Part shown: in pieces, positions 12,801 to 25,500 of the stretch
Layout of the letters: each line of letters starts with the position of its first letter
How positions within the stretch are numbered: the first letter of the stretch is position 1
Assembly: GCA_964030785.1 (NCBI GenBank)
Contig: OZ034967.1
Location: forward strand, 65,804,413-65,868,412
Length of the DNA: 64,000 bases
Direction of reading: 5' to 3'
Source of the DNA: Siderastrea siderea
Taxonomy: Eukaryota; Cnidaria; Anthozoa; Scleractinia; Rhizangiidae
Notes under the pieces: generated by a model
The model's database searches: none
The model's input: only the letters and a program-made list of their open reading frames with translations
Told to the model about the DNA's origin: nothing
Translations under genes and position numbers: made by a program

Positions 12801-15800
12801 GGATTATGTCCCTTTGCCAGAGAGGATTGTGACCTGTCGGTGCCATGAAGTGTTAGTTCATAGTCTTGACCTGTATATGCATTTTGGAGCACTTGATCCT
12901 CAACCCCTTTATCCCACAAACTTTGTAGTGTGTGTCATTTTCTTGGTCGCGGGTTGGGAACATTAATTATTAAAATAATTAATTGATATTCTATTACATC
13001 CGAAATTCGATGTGACCAATGAGTTGGTCACATCGAAAAAATGCAAGTGTAGATTAAATTGCATACTCGTCGTTCATTTTTACCCCATCCCGAATCATTA
13101 ACCCCGCATTCTACATCTCGCCTCGATTTTAAGCTTCATCTCGCATCCATTCTGCATTCACCTACTTGTTCCAAAATATACAAAAAACTCACCCATCACG
13201 TGATCAGACTTTTCCACATCAATGTTGTCAAAAGCTGTTTTGTTCCAAACGTATTGCGAGTTTGGGTGTTTTTCAATCCATTCCTTTATCATGTTTCTAC
13301 CGTCCAGTCTCTCTCCAGTTACATCCGGGTACTCTGGGTCAGTGTCATTTAGAGACATCATCTTCTTACGACCCCCCGCGAATATGACTTCCAGGCCGTC
13401 ATTATGGGGATATTCAACAAGCTGTCGAGCTAAACAAAAAGCGGCCAAAAAATCAGTTTTATCAGTCAGGAGCAAGATTCCTAGAACTCTCTCAAGGCAT
13501 TATCTTAAAGACGCTACGTAATATAGGTATTTTTTTAGGTTTAATTGGCTGAAACCAGTGCTTAGATCGAGGAAATTTATCAAATGCATTTTCTTTCAAG
13601 TACTACTAAAAATAGGTTGCATGGCCCCTTTAAGTGTTTTTTTTTTCATAAATAATGAAGTTTTGAACTACGATAATACTAAGGGTGCATCTTAAAAATA
13701 ATTATGCAAAGGGCTTCGTAAATCCAAGCATCTTGAAGCACGGCCGCGGTGTAGTTTTTAATACGCTGTACGAACTCCGCCTACTAATGTTGGATAAGCG
13801 AGAAATTGATTTCAAACCCTTTTATGGAGTTTTTATATTAAAGAGAAATCGCTATTAGAAAGCAAAATTGTATATTTAAAGGCTTTACAAAATTCTCTTT
13901 GCAGTTGTAGTTTGTCAGATCTTAAAATGAAAGTAAATTAACTTAAACAAAGCAGCAAAAGGCCTTGATTGGCATTTAATCCTGGATGTTCAAATGAGAA
14001 ACCTAAAAAACGCATTGGCGAAATCTAAAACAACATTGAGAAAACGTCTTTGTATGTTTACAAAGAAAAAGAAGACGCCAATGATAATTATAAAGAAGTA
14101 TTTCTACATCCCTGACTATACGAAATATCAATCAAAGAACGGCACTGCTTTTTGAAAGGAGTTTTAAAAAAGTGTCCTTTTCGTGGTCCATTTAGTCTTC
14201 TGCAAGTACTGATGAAAGATGCGGGTACCGAAAATTGCTCTTAGTTTTTTCCTAACTAATTCACTTTGCAAAACCGAGGTAGAATTTTTTTTTTGTTTTT
14301 CTTACTTTATATAATAATTGGACAAAAAGTCGTTGTCATAGTGCAGTTTTCAGTTGAGTGTTGAGAGTATTTTGGGTTTGCTTTGGCTTAGCTCTTTTGA
14401 CTGGCCCAAGGATATAAGCATTAGTGTTTTCCTCACCTATGTCTGGGCATTTTGTAGCGTCATCTTTTGCCTGTTCCAGCTTATCTTTATCGCTCTCCCA
14501 GTCCCCGCTCACAGAGTGTGCATAAAGCGGCGCGGGGACTGGTGAGTGACTCGTGCAGTAGTCACAAACCCTGTCGACATCCCAGCAAACTCCGCCAGCG
14601 TGAGGATGGACTGCAACTTTTTATCCTCTGTAAGACTGGAACAGTAGTTCCACTTTGCCCTTTCGTCAACGCCAATGAGCTCTAAAATGAAATACAATCT
14701 TTGGTTGACGTCAATTTATCTTTTAGATCGAGGTTATTTCGCCTGATTCTTAGCCAGACAGTGGAGGGATATTCAGGTATTTTTTTAGAAAAGGCCGGCC
14801 TAAAAAACAAAGACCCTCGCTTAAACGCTTCGGTCAGACGCCTAGATACCCGAAATCGACGAGATCTTCGTTTTGTAGTCCGGCTTTTTCTACAAAACAA
14901 AGACCTCTTGTTTCCTGTCTTCGTTTTTGTAGTTTGACCCAATCTTTTCTACAAAACGAAGACCTCTTTGATTTAGCGTCTCCTGCTGTCTGATAAAGCG
15001 CTTAAGCCAGGTCCCTCCCTCTGTAGTTTAAGTCCCAGGTCTTACGATCAAAAAGTGTTACAAAGGCGTTCTGCTAGAACATCAATACCAAATCAACCAA
15101 AACCACCTGGGGGGGGGGGGGGGTCGGTCCAGTAGAGCACATCCTCAGCTGAAAGCTGACTGGACTTGAGTTACCATTGCCTAAGCTTGCCTCAGCTTAT
15201 GGCCACATGTCAGCAACACACGTAGAGTATGAGCTGAGAGGCCATGGATAAGATAACAGGTTACACTCATGCATTTACCTTGGTTAGTCTTAACTCCGCA
15301 CAAGTATGCTGTTGCGCATGCCCCGGAGTCTGCACTCTGTGAATTTACGTTATAGATCTTAGACTGTGCAGACCATGGGAATTTTTCCCAGCTCAGCTCG
15401 TTTTCTTCTCCTGTCTTCAATCTCATCTGCCCCTCTAGTATACGCGCAGCTGTGATAGTTGTTATACCCATGCCATCCCCGACGAAAAGTATCGTGTTCT
15501 TGGCGGTGTCCTTGTTCGGCTCTTGCAGTAGGTTCTTCTTCAACAGTTCAACGCCATCTTTGTACCATTTGTTGGTTTCCTGATAAGCTGCCTCAATAAA
15601 TTGCGTTAATTAAACATTATTTTTCGTTAAAAGATTCCTTCCGATGATCATGTTAATTAACATCTATTCACCGAAGTGGAGGTAAATATATCCACCACTA
15701 TTCACCGACACTGAGGTAAATGATTGTATTACTATACAGTAGAAGCCCGGTAACTCGAACTCTGAAGGGAAACGAAAATCTGCTCGAGTTAGCTGGGGTT

Positions 15801-16929
15801 CGAGTTAACTGGGTCGATTGAATATTCAATCTTCCATGTTAATTGATAGTTTACTGGTTTTTCAGCACTTCAGTATACAGCACAGTGCAAATTAAACTTA
15901 TCTTGCGATCGTCAGAAACTGTAACACGATTATGCACTCTTATGATAATACAGTGCTTTGAATGTAACTCAGTTACACTCAAGATCATAAGATCGGGAAA
16001 TTACTGTCAAATACGTGATCTGTTCGTTGCACTAGCTAGTTAATTAAAATCAAATTGCTGTGTGTTAGGCGACAAGAAGAGCTATTGGGATATAACAATG
16101 GGCATCCGTGGTGAGTTGCAAGAGCCAGAATTCGAGTTATTGGGGTAAATTTTGATCAAGGGAAACGAAATTTAGTTCGAGTTAGCGGGGAATTCGAGTT
16201 ATCCGAGTTCGAGTTAACCGAGTAAAAATGACTAAAAAGTGGGGTAAAATTTAAGGGATATGGGACTTAATTCGAGTTAGCGAGGGAGTTCGAGTTATCC
16301 GAGTTCGAGTTACCTGGGTCCTACTGTATATACCAAACCAGTAAGTAGCCAGCACCATATATTCATTTTTCTGAGACACTCGCCCGCGAATCCAGAACAA
16401 TGCTCGGAGATCAATAGCAGATACTATTTCTAGTCTGAGTAGCTAATCCACTGGTTTGGAGAGATGCTATCCCGAGTTTGAGTAGCCAACAAGAGAGCGC
16501 GAAAAACACTATCCACTGGTCTGGTATATTCTAAGACATACTATCCTGAATTTGAGTTGCCAATCAGGGCTAATGAAATTTCAATGACGGCGACGAATTT
16601 AAAATGAGATTACTGTAGAAAGGCTGCATTTACATAAGTGTGAACTATTGATTTATTCCGGTTTGTCTAGCATCCTCAAACCACCTCGAGTCAAAATCTG
16701 TCGCACGTGGTACGCGTAATCTGGCTAATAATCGCATTCTTAGCCGGTGCAATTACAACAGCATTATAACTAATCATATATGGCAAAGATTGCAATCCTA
16801 AATTTCGCTAAATACGAAACTGTTGCCCGCTTAATAAATCGTTGACAAAAATATATAAAGGGCTTACAAACCTGTGAACGCTGATTTTGCCAATAATATA
16901 AAGCTGATAAACTGGAGCGTGGAAGACAT
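6840..16929 (-). CDS. Alkaline phosphatase A (signal peptide plus hydrophobic C-tail), one frameshift
   Basis: Eight exons, 5' to 3': 16929-16872, 15587-15279, 14681-14437, 13429-13193, 10799-10659, 9344-9237, 8028-7744 and 7078-6840. The product is a metal-dependent extracellular phosphomonoesterase of the tissue-nonspecific family. Residues 1-19 ([19 protein letters not shown]) look like a signal peptide. FVGDGMG carries metal ligand Asp57; ADSGACATA holds the nucleophile Ser107. Downstream are YFLFVEG (Mg Glu), RIDHGHH (Zn Asp/His), VTADHSH (Zn) and NETHG (Zn His). The C-terminus is basic then hydrophobic ([13 protein letters not shown]), as in GPI-anchor signals. Exon 3 is 245 nt against 246 in gene B. 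The lost base near 14538-14541 shifts the frame after residue 169 and meets a TGA at 14511-14509; correct-frame homology then resumes. So this is either a recent null allele or a base-calling error. Without that indel the product would be 540 aa. Confidence 0.88.
8866..8890. repeat. T-run plus G-run homopolymer
   Basis: A T tract followed by about 17 G lies in intron 6 of phosphatase A. The equivalent site in the duplicate (44819-44832) also has a long G run of different length. Homopolymers of this kind are assembly-error prone. Confidence 0.8.
11334..11476. repeat. (CATA)n microsatellite
   Basis: About 140 bp of CATA/TACA units with three or four interruptions lie in intron 4 of phosphatase A, just outside the right edge of the segmental duplication. 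The open frames that cross it (IHTY and YVCM peptides) are by-products of the 4-bp period. Confidence 0.95.
12481..12833. repeat. Two-unit tandem repeat, period about 182 bp
   Basis: The block that starts CCTTGGAGAGGGTTGGGG at 12481 recurs at 12663. Each unit is itself built from shorter GGGGGATTATG and GATAAGGACCTCT motifs. It lies in intron 4 of phosphatase A and has no coding potential. Confidence 0.85.
13006..13037. repeat. Perfect 14-bp-stem hairpin
   Basis: TTCGATGTGACCAA is followed by a 4-base loop and its exact complement. It lies in intron 4 of phosphatase A, 156 bp from the 3' end of exon 4. Function unknown; it may be the core of a decayed MITE. Confidence 0.7.
15737..16326. mobile_element. 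pogo/Tigger-like MITE, TA target site
   Basis: The 590-bp element has TA on both sides. Its ends are inverted: CAGTAGAAGCCCGGTAACTC on the left, and a right end whose complement starts CAGTAGGACCCAGGTAACTC. Short GTTCGAGTTA modules repeat in both orientations inside. CAG-starting ends with TA duplication are typical of pogo/Tigger elements of the Tc1/mariner group. It has no transposase. It sits in intron 1 of phosphatase A. Confidence 0.75.
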
Positions 16930-17786
16930 TTTACCCTTTACAGATCAGATCTCTCTTGATGCAATGCTACTGAAAGATACTATTATGTATTTCGGCAGAG
17001 GTGAACTAACAATACCACGCCACTTGTAAAACTAACGTAACACATCAGTTTTGTATGACACAGTGTCTCCTCATCCCTGTACTTTGGACTTTCTTTCCAT
17101 AATTACTGACATAGAAAATACTTGGAGGTCAGGTCAACGTGAACATTTTAAATTTAGCAAACAATCCGTTATCTCCTTTGCCAAGTACAACTCACCACGG
17201 TGACTCGCGCGATGTTATCCCAGCACGATAGGGGAACATGGTTGACAGTTCTAGTCAACAAACAATATTAATGCTTCAATAAAGAAAACCTTATTCTACC
17301 ACGATTTGGGATTTTTGTCCCGCTTATTCTGCAGACGAACCTGGAACAAACTTTGTGCACATTGAAGTAAATCCATATTTGTTGGTTCTTGCTCATATGG
17401 AGATCTAATTTTTGACTTTTTTCATGCAGGTCTGGTGACATGGTCATCCGAGGAAAAGAGGATTTTTCTTGCTGCCTTCTCAATGGTCGAAAAGAAGACT
17501 AGAACAGGATTCTATGTGTGCACAGAAGACGCATACTGATCTGATGTATCGACTGAAACAAATGGTGTCCAAACTCTCTGAATGATTGCTTGTTTGTAAA
17601 ATAAATGATTAGAATGAAAGAGACTAGCACAAAAAAAAATGTCTTAACTCTCTCATTTTCTTTCAAAAGGCCTGTTAACTAACAAAAAGTACTTCAGCGC
17701 GCTTCCACGTGGTACCGTCCATTTTCTAATTATGCGGGACGGGCTATCCGTAACGCCATTCTAGTTCCGGCATCTTGTAAACACTG
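16930..17786. other. Upstream region of phosphatase A
   Basis: This stretch lies directly 5' of the phosphatase A start codon on the minus strand. It should hold the promoter and any 5' UTR exon. I see no clear TATA box, no further coding exon and no repeat. Confidence 0.4.
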
Positions 17787-18034
17787 GGGCCGGGTTGTTC
17801 AAAGCATGATTAAGCTAACCCAGGATATTAGTGTCAATGTTTAATTCAGTTTTATAAGCAAGCGATGAGGATTCCTGTAAAAGCTTTTCGCCCAACATTT
17901 TGACCATGCTTTTGTTACCTGTAAACGGTCACTTAAAATTAACTGTGAAACCTCTTTTTAACAAGGGAAATGATACTCTTGGTTAAGTTTTAATACCGGA
18001 CTAGCGTTAACCGACTTTCGAACAACCGGGCACC
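17787..18034. mobile_element. MITE with GGGCCGGGTTGTTC ends and 3-bp CTG flank
   Basis: Left end GGGCCGGGTTGTTCAAAG and right end CTTTCGAACAACCGGGCACC are near-complementary. CTG stands on both sides. Three-base target duplications with GGGCC-type termini fit the PIF/Harbinger group, although its usual target is TWA. The element is 248 bp and non-coding. Confidence 0.6.
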
Positions 18035-18109
18035 CTGGAGTGGTTTTATGTCAGACCCCCTGCGAAATTTAGGCTTGGATAGAAACCTAAATTTCGCCCT
18101 CAATGCTGC

Positions 18110-19991
18110 TTAAGGAGGCTCGCAACAGTTTTTTTGGCCTTGGAGCTGTATCTTTTGAAGTCAAAATTTCGCATAGAAGATAAACTTCGATTTCCTTGAT
18201 ACTACACCACCTTTTCAACAAATGATCAAAGTTTATTTTCTCACTGGTTTCCTAGCAACAGCTGTCACCATAGCAACGGTAATGGACAACCCCTCATTTT
18301 AAATAATGTCGAATATCTCGAAAACTAGTCAGACACTTTATGACGAAACTTGAACTATTTAAACTACTCAACCTACACAACTTGTATGCGAAATTAGGGA
18401 AAAATCTGTAAGAGCGTTTTCACGTAAATCATGATTCATTTTTTACGGGCTGATTTTGGACATTCCTGCAATTTTCTCCAATATTTCAAGAAAGATAAAA
18501 CTTAACACTTTCTCTTTTCAGTTGAAGGATCTTTTATGATATCAAAACATTCTTAATGTACACTGAGCTTCCTAGGTGGCTGCGATTTTAAGATATTTAT
18601 ATTTAAAAACTGCTAAAATGCAGCACAAATCAGCCAAAAAGTCCGTAATTTGCATAAATAGAAATATTTCTAAACTGCCCTTACAGATTTTTCTCTTAAA
18701 TTGATTGACGTTAGAATAATAATTCTTTTTGATGTTCCCGCAAGTTTTAGGCTGAATAAAGATTTCTGTTATTAGATAAGAAGGCTGAATCTCGGTCAAG
18801 TTTCAGTCGTTATTACCTATCAACGAGCAACAGTTTTATTTCGTTTTTTCTGGTCTATTTCTCGGTTATTCACGTGCAATGAATATTAATACACGCTGCG
18901 CTTGTGTCCTCTCGTGCTTTTATAATTCCTTCTCATAATAAAAAAAATATTCGTCTTCTGAGCTTGTTTCTCGTCATTTTTCGGCCCCAGTGTAATGCCA
19001 TCGTGGGCGTTAACATGTATGCAATCCGTAATTAAAAAAGCTAAAACGTCAGTCAGTATTTAAAGAATAATGGCAAAGAGTCTCCAGGAAGAAGCTCAGA
19101 AGACGAAAATTTTTTATTATTATGAGAAGGAATTATAAATGCACGAGAGGACAAAAGCGCAGCGTGTATAAATATTCATTGCACGTGAATAACCGAGAAA
19201 TAGACCAGTAAAAACGAAAAAAAACTGTTGCTCGTTGATAGGTAATAGACCAGGAGAAACAAAATAATATTGTTGTTCGTTGACAGTTAATAACGACTGA
19301 AACCTGACCGAGATTCAGCCTTCTTATCTAATAAACGAAATGTTTATTCAGCCTAAACCTTGCTGGAACATCAAAAAGAATTATTATTCTAACGTCAATC
19401 AATTTAAGAGAAAAATCTGTAAGGGCAGTTTAGAAATATTTCTATTTATGCAAATTACGGACTTTTTGGCTGATTTGTGCTGCATTTTAGCAGTTTTTAA
19501 ATATAAATATCTTAAAATCGCAGCCACCTAGGAAGCTCAGTGTACATTAAGAATGCTTTGATATCATAAAAGATTCTTCAACTGAAAAGAGAAAGTGTTG
19601 AGTTTTATCTTTCTTGAAATATTGGAGAAAATTGCAGGAATGACCAAAATCAGTCCCTAAAAATGAATCATGATTTACGTGAAAACGCTCTTACAGATTT
19701 TTCCCTAATTTCGCATACAAGTTGTGTAGGTTGAGTAGTTCAAATAGTTCAAGTTTCGTCATAAAGTGTCTCACTAGTTTTCGAGTTATTCGACATTATT
19801 TAAAATGAGGGGTTGTCCATTACCGTTGCTATGGTGACAGCTGTTGCTAGGAAACCAGAGAGAAAATAAACTTTGATCATTTGTTGAAAAGGTGGTGTAG
19901 TATCAAGGAAATCGAAGTTTATCTTCTATGCGAAATTTTGACTTCAAAAGATACACACCAAGGCCAAAAAAACTGTTGCGAGCCTCCTTAA
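18110..19991. mobile_element. TTAA-flanked long foldback element, about 0.87-kb arms
   Basis: Two inverted arms (18114 to about 18967, and about 19092 to 19987) match closely over their whole length around a spacer of about 124 bp. Both outer ends read TTAA then GGAGGCTCGCAACAG in inverted orientation. No transposase is encoded. The same short ORF appears once in each arm only because the arms are copies. TTAA borders suggest piggyBac or Kolobok-type mobilisation; the GGAGG terminus is not a textbook piggyBac end, so the superfamily is open. Confidence 0.75.
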
Positions 19992-20234
19992 TGCGCTCAA
20001 TGTTGTTTCATACAGACGTCAAGAAAGGAAGGTGGTCAGATAGACGTGATCAAATAATGGATAATGGATTCACGTGTTCGGTGTTCGGTTCTGCATGATT
20101 CCGGTCCGATTTTCTGTTAAGGTACTGGTAACATTATCCGTACCACTCATCCAGTCCGATGTCGGATGTACAAAAGGGCAGCGGAAAGGGAGATGTGGAT
20201 GCTGGATATTCCGTATACAGATTGTGACTGCTAA

Positions 20235-20733
20235 AGGTAAAATCTTTTCTAAATATTGAAATACAACAAAAATGCAAGGGAGGGGTTACGTCAACCCCCA
20301 TGTACCAAGGTGAGAATTGGTTGCTATGGTTGCGAGATATAACTTCAAAAATAGCAAGTGGTTAAGCCATTATTGAAAAGAACTGTATGGTTTTTTTACC
20401 CTTTTTTAGGTGAATAAAGCACAAAATGTTCATAAAAAGCAGCAAAGCGTTTAATTACGTGATATTCTAGATTTCCAACTTCAAAACTGTCAATTTCCGC
20501 ATTTTTTTTGTGATAATATCTAATTTGGGGTAAAGTCCAAGACAGCAACCTAGAAAGGCAGCCATTTTGCAACTCATAATCTATACGCCATTGTACAGAG
20601 CACATCACGGGCTTTCTGCTGAGGGTAGAATCTTTTCTAAATATTGAAATATAACAAAAATGCAAGGGTTACGTCAACCCCCATGTACCACGGTGGGGGT
20701 GTGACTTTATTTACTTGTACGTCCGAGGGTTAA
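20235..20733. mobile_element. Partial copy of the TTAACCCTC MITE family
   Basis: This matches the 2070-2638 element over its interior and its right end (GTACGTCCGAGGGTTAA). It lacks the left inverted end. A segment of about 45 bp (CTTTTCTAAATATTGAAATA) appears at both its start and near its right end, which points to internal rearrangement. Confidence 0.6.
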
Positions 20734-20884
20734 TACCTGAAAGTCATGCAGATCCAGTGTTGGATGGAGCTTAGACATGGTTTATTTAGATTATTGTCTT
20801 TCATCGCTCTTTTACTGACAGTCTCTTGATGAAAAAGAAATCTTTATTGGCAGCTTCCGAATAATTAAAAGTCACTAGTTAAAA

Positions 20885-21443
20885 GACTGCCAAGGCATCT
20901 TGGGAGAGGAACGCAACGATCTTTCGTTGCCTTGAAGCCCTCCAAAACCGGGCTGCCAGAATAGTTGCAAGAACTGTGCGTAGCAACCCGGCAATGGATG
21001 TTCTGAAATGGCCCACGCTGGAGGAGTGCCGTCGTAAATCTGTTTTTAAACTCGTTAAGAAATGCCTGCAAGGGCAATGTCCCCAATATTTTAAAGAATA
21101 TTTTAAACGTAATAATACAATCCATGCGCGCGCCACTAGACAAAGCAACCTGTTACATCCGCCTGCTGTGAGGACTGAGATCGCAAAACGATCCTTCTAT
21201 TACTATGGTTGCACTCTTTTTAACGAACTATCTTGATGGTATTTTTCGTATTCATTTGCTTTTAAATCTTTTATTTGTACATAGTTTTCTATCTATATTA
21301 TTATTAGTGTTAGTGTAATGCATATGTATGCATAGTTTTAGTACATTGTTGCGCTCAGGGCTCCCATTGATAGCAGACAACTTTTCGCATCTGAAGGGGC
21401 TACCCTGAGCGGTATAAATCAATAAAGGTTCTTCTTCTTCTTC
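20885..21443 (+). mobile_element. 5'-truncated non-LTR retrotransposon (LINE) 3' end
   Basis: An open frame ending with TGA at 21234-21236 encodes the C-terminal region after the reverse transcriptase of CR1/L2-like LINEs (LQNRAARIVART, then MDVLKWPTLEECRRKSVFKL, and a final LFNELS). A 3' UTR of about 190 bp follows and ends in AATAAAGG plus a (TTC)n tail at 21429-21443. A simple-repeat tail and 5' truncation are usual for this class. No endonuclease or RT core is present. Confidence 0.75.
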
Positions 21444-22553
21444 ATCTTTCTATGCGAGATCGTGATGTGTTGCTTTTTCCTCGGGTTATCGATGACACGT
21501 AAGATTAGCTGTTAAATTTAAAACTAACAAAAGCGATAGTAAAACGCGTGGCCTAAGACCTCTATTAACCCATTAAGCCCCTACAGTGACAAGCGTCCAA
21601 TTTTTCCTTACACTATTACTACTTGATCAAACATACGGGTCATGATCGAGAATAAAGGAAATCATCACAAATGATCAAATGAGTTAATTTTTGATCAAAT
21701 TCTCCCAACTAGTAACATAACATAAGTAATATGAGGAGAACAGTGAGGAGAATGTGGATGCTAACATTGGCATCACTCAACATTGATAAAAACAACTTTG
21801 TGGCACGAATGAACATTTGATAAAATTGGTACAACACCTGTCCATTCACCATCATTCAACTTCTTCAAAATCAACCATTTAACACCATTCACTGACATGG
21901 TACCAAAAACACGTTAAACTTGCTGAATTCGACAATGTTGAACGGTGTTGAATGAATATGTTGAATCCGTGAACCGGGGCCTAACAGGACAGAATATTTA
22001 AATAACGGTGACCTCTTCCATTCAAGCCTGTTCTAGGCAATCAGAGAGTGACGCGCGAATTGACTACTTCCACATTTCCCATAATACACTTTGTTTGCCC
22101 CCAAATTTTGCATAATCTATTGTTTTCAATTTCTGTTACAAACGTGCAAGTGGTCAATGGAGAAAATAGAGAGCGGAGAAAATAAAAAGGAACTGCGAAG
22201 AGAGGCAACGTTCTCCTGCCAGATCCCCAGTCTGTTTTCGTTTTTTTCTCGCGCGGCTCTCAATATTCTTCGTTCGCGCGCTACTTTCTAAACGCTTGGA
22301 ACAGGCTTCTTCCACGATCTCAAAATTTCCCGACGTCGTCCTCAGGGTTTTCTCGGTATTTAAAATAGCATCTTCAGAATAATTAGCGACACGTGACCTG
22401 CAATTTGCCAGGGTATTTTGATCGCCACCATTTTGAATAGCTTGAGAAAACCCTGGGAAAGAATTTACAAATTTTCAGGCCAATCTCTGCCCAAACGAGA
22501 CTGAAAAACAAAAAACCTGCTGAACCCCAGGATAGAGTGATTGGTTTAGAGCA
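21444..22553. other. Intergenic, downstream of phosphatase B
   Basis: This 1.1-kb stretch contains the 3' flank of phosphatase B. Around 21780-21960 there are several short TTGAATG/CATTCAAC motifs in both orientations. I see no gene or bounded element. Confidence 0.4.
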
Positions 22554-25500
22554 TTAATCATCTCTTGCGGAATGCGGCTGACATGTTTCCTGTTTGCTGT
22601 CACTCAAACACAAGGCGTGATCCATCACGTGGAATATATACTGCTGCTCTACCACCCCGTGAAATAAATAGGCCCCAGGACCATCCGCATATACACCTGA
22701 AAATTAAAGAGATTTGATTTAAGTTTCTTAAGCTTCTCCTAACAGCATCAATGTGCCGTCAATATCGATCGTTACCACCTACTCTGGATGGGGTAGATGG
22801 AACACCATATATCTCTAGCGATATTTTCATCTGGGGATTTTGCTCTCATTTACATGAACTATGGACCAACTGGTTTACTCACATAAATGCCAAACAAAAA
22901 TCTTTTTGTGCAGGCAAATGATCGAATTTATTGATCTTTATTGATAAAAAACGACGTTCACTCCGATGTTTCCCATTTCTCAACTTAACACATCTCTTAT
23001 TCTATTAACTGATTCAATTCATCGATCAATCAGTCGATTGACTGACTAACTGACTGACTGACTGACTGATCCGAAAGGGACAAAAATTCGCATAAAACTG
23101 TACGTTAATAATACCACGTCTTCACAATACAGACACTCATTCGTGTCCCTTCCCGTTCCTTTACAGCGTGGTTCGACTGTATCAGATAGCGCTAACAAAG
23201 GCACGCGCTGCCTCTGAGATTGAAACTTTTCTACGAGGCAGCATAAGGATTACGTTCTTGACCACAACTTGCGTGAAACACATTTACTTTGAAACCCACC
23301 TACGTCCTCTCCACCGTGAGTTTCGGAACTCAGCCACACCGCAGACTGCTGCACATAATCCTTGTCTCCCGTGTCTACTCCTGTAGGGTTTTGCCGAGTG
23401 CCATTGATCCGCTTCCCGCCAGGTCCATTCCCATATCCCAGTACTGTGTAAGGCATCCCGTCCTTCGCTTTTTCTGGCTCAGTTTGAAGTTTTTCAACTG
23501 CAAGGCCAAAGATTGGATTCCCGCGCTTTGGATAACCGCCCATAGTAAATACGTGAGAATGGTCAGCGGTTACAACAAGAAGAGTCTCTTCTGGGAGAAC
23601 AGCAGGATACAAAAGAATGCATTGTGTTACATCAATTTTAGTACTGTTTTTTAACCATAGAATTGACAATGAAAGTTGAAATTTGTTTGATATATCAAAG
23701 AAAAAAAACATGACCTAAGCAACCGTGAAGTTAGCAGAAAAAGCTTTTCAATTTGAGCAAGTTTTGTTTTGTTTCTTTGAGCAAGCTTTTAGGACAGTTT
23801 TGCTTTCATTCTTTAAGGTTTAAAACCAAAATATACGTGTTGGACCTCTTTGCACAACCTGTCTTACCTCGATTAGTCATCTCTGCGGCTTTACCACAAG
23901 CCTTTGCCATGGCAACAGCGTCAGTCAAAGCACGCACGGCTCGTCCACCGTGATGTCCATGATCAATGCGAGCCCCTGCCGACCGAACAAAGGTAGTTAC
24001 GAATTCTTAACAATAATTCATTCAAATCGAGTCACAAATATCTCACAGTTGAATAACCTATTACTCATTGATCAAACGGATTTAACACCATTCAACAATT
24101 TCGAATAGACGAATACGACTTTGTAGTTAGTTGGTTTCTTCGCGTGGGGAGGGTACGGCTACGTGTAGGTTACTTTGCAGTACAATCTTCAACCAATCAT
24201 TCGACAAGGTAGCTAAGAGCGTTAAACATGTTGTATTCAACAATGTTGAAAGGTATAAATGTAAAGAAGATCCTCGCAGTTATTAACGCAACTTATACAG
24301 GCTTTCTTTTCGCAACTGCATAAGTTGCGTTAATAACTGCGAGGATCTTCTTTACATTTATTTCTTCATTCCGCAGTTCAAATATATGAACTTCATATAT
24401 TCATAATTTCATCTTCATCTTTCCCGGATATATTACGAACTAATTTAATAACCAGCTCCCAGTTGGCTTGATAGCTCAATTAGTTAGAGCGCTGCACCGG
24501 TATCGCAGAGGTCAGGGTTCGAATCCCGGCAAGGTTGATTTTTTCAGGCTTTCTTTTCGCAACTGCATAAGTTGCGTTAATAACTGCGAGGATCTTCGTT
24601 ACATTTATTTCTTCATTCCGCAGTTCAAATATATGAATCTCATATATTCATAATTTTAATGTTGAAAGGTGTTGAATGGAAATGTTGAACACATTTGTCC
24701 AAGACCTTAACCCTTTTCCTTCCAACGACCTCCAACCACACACATTTGAGTGGCAAACTACCGCTTGTCCCCCTTTAGAGCTCTGTGGGCTCAAAATAAG
24801 GACCCAGACCTCTATCGGTTTGGGAACGCCTGGGGGATAGTAACACAACGTTTTGAAACGATTTTCACCGTGTTCTACGGCAAATTACTGTTGGTAACTT
24901 AATTTTTCTACTGAGATTTATCGGGCGTAATGCCATGTTATCAGCTGATCATCGATTCGAGCGAGTTTAGAGCAATTTTGAAGGAAAATGAGCGAAAATT
25001 CTAATGATTATGGATCGATCGAAGTTGCCTTCGTAGGTGAAGATGACCTGCCATCTTAATTTTAAAATTCTGTTGGTTAGGGTTATGTTGACCGTTCTTC
25101 AGATGAAGAAGTTGACTCGGACTTGGTATGTGCCATACACTTAAAACTCATGGTCAATATGGAATTTAATTTACTTTTGTAAGATAGAACATTAAATAAG
25201 CTTTAAAATGATACCAAGCATGGGGTTTACTGAGTTATGTAGCCGCGCTCAACAATGTCAGGAAAGCAACAGATGTCCAAATTTGTCAAAAAATTTGAAA
25301 AAATAGGAAAGGTGTGGATTTAATTATTGCCTTAAATTTTTGCCACATTTTGCACAGTTTATTCCGGGGGAGGGAGGGGGGCACTTGACTTATGTGTGGG
25401 GTGTAGGAGTACCCTGTTTACGACAAGTTCAAACCCTGTTTAGGACAGACTCGTATGTAATTATATACCCTGTTTAGGACAGAAAGGCCAAAAACCATAC

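Noticed and set aside
18572..19531. Nearly identical 60-75 codon ORFs on opposite strands
   Set aside because: They are the same sequence in the two arms of the foldback element, with no homology to a known protein.
20865..21148. Minus-strand ORFs over the LINE fragment
   Set aside because: Antisense shadows; the plus frame matches the LINE C-terminal region.
24465..24538. Functional tRNA gene
   Set aside because: 74 nt with A and B boxes, but poor acceptor pairing, an anticodon-stem mismatch, no U33 and a second copy inside a SINE with its own TSD.
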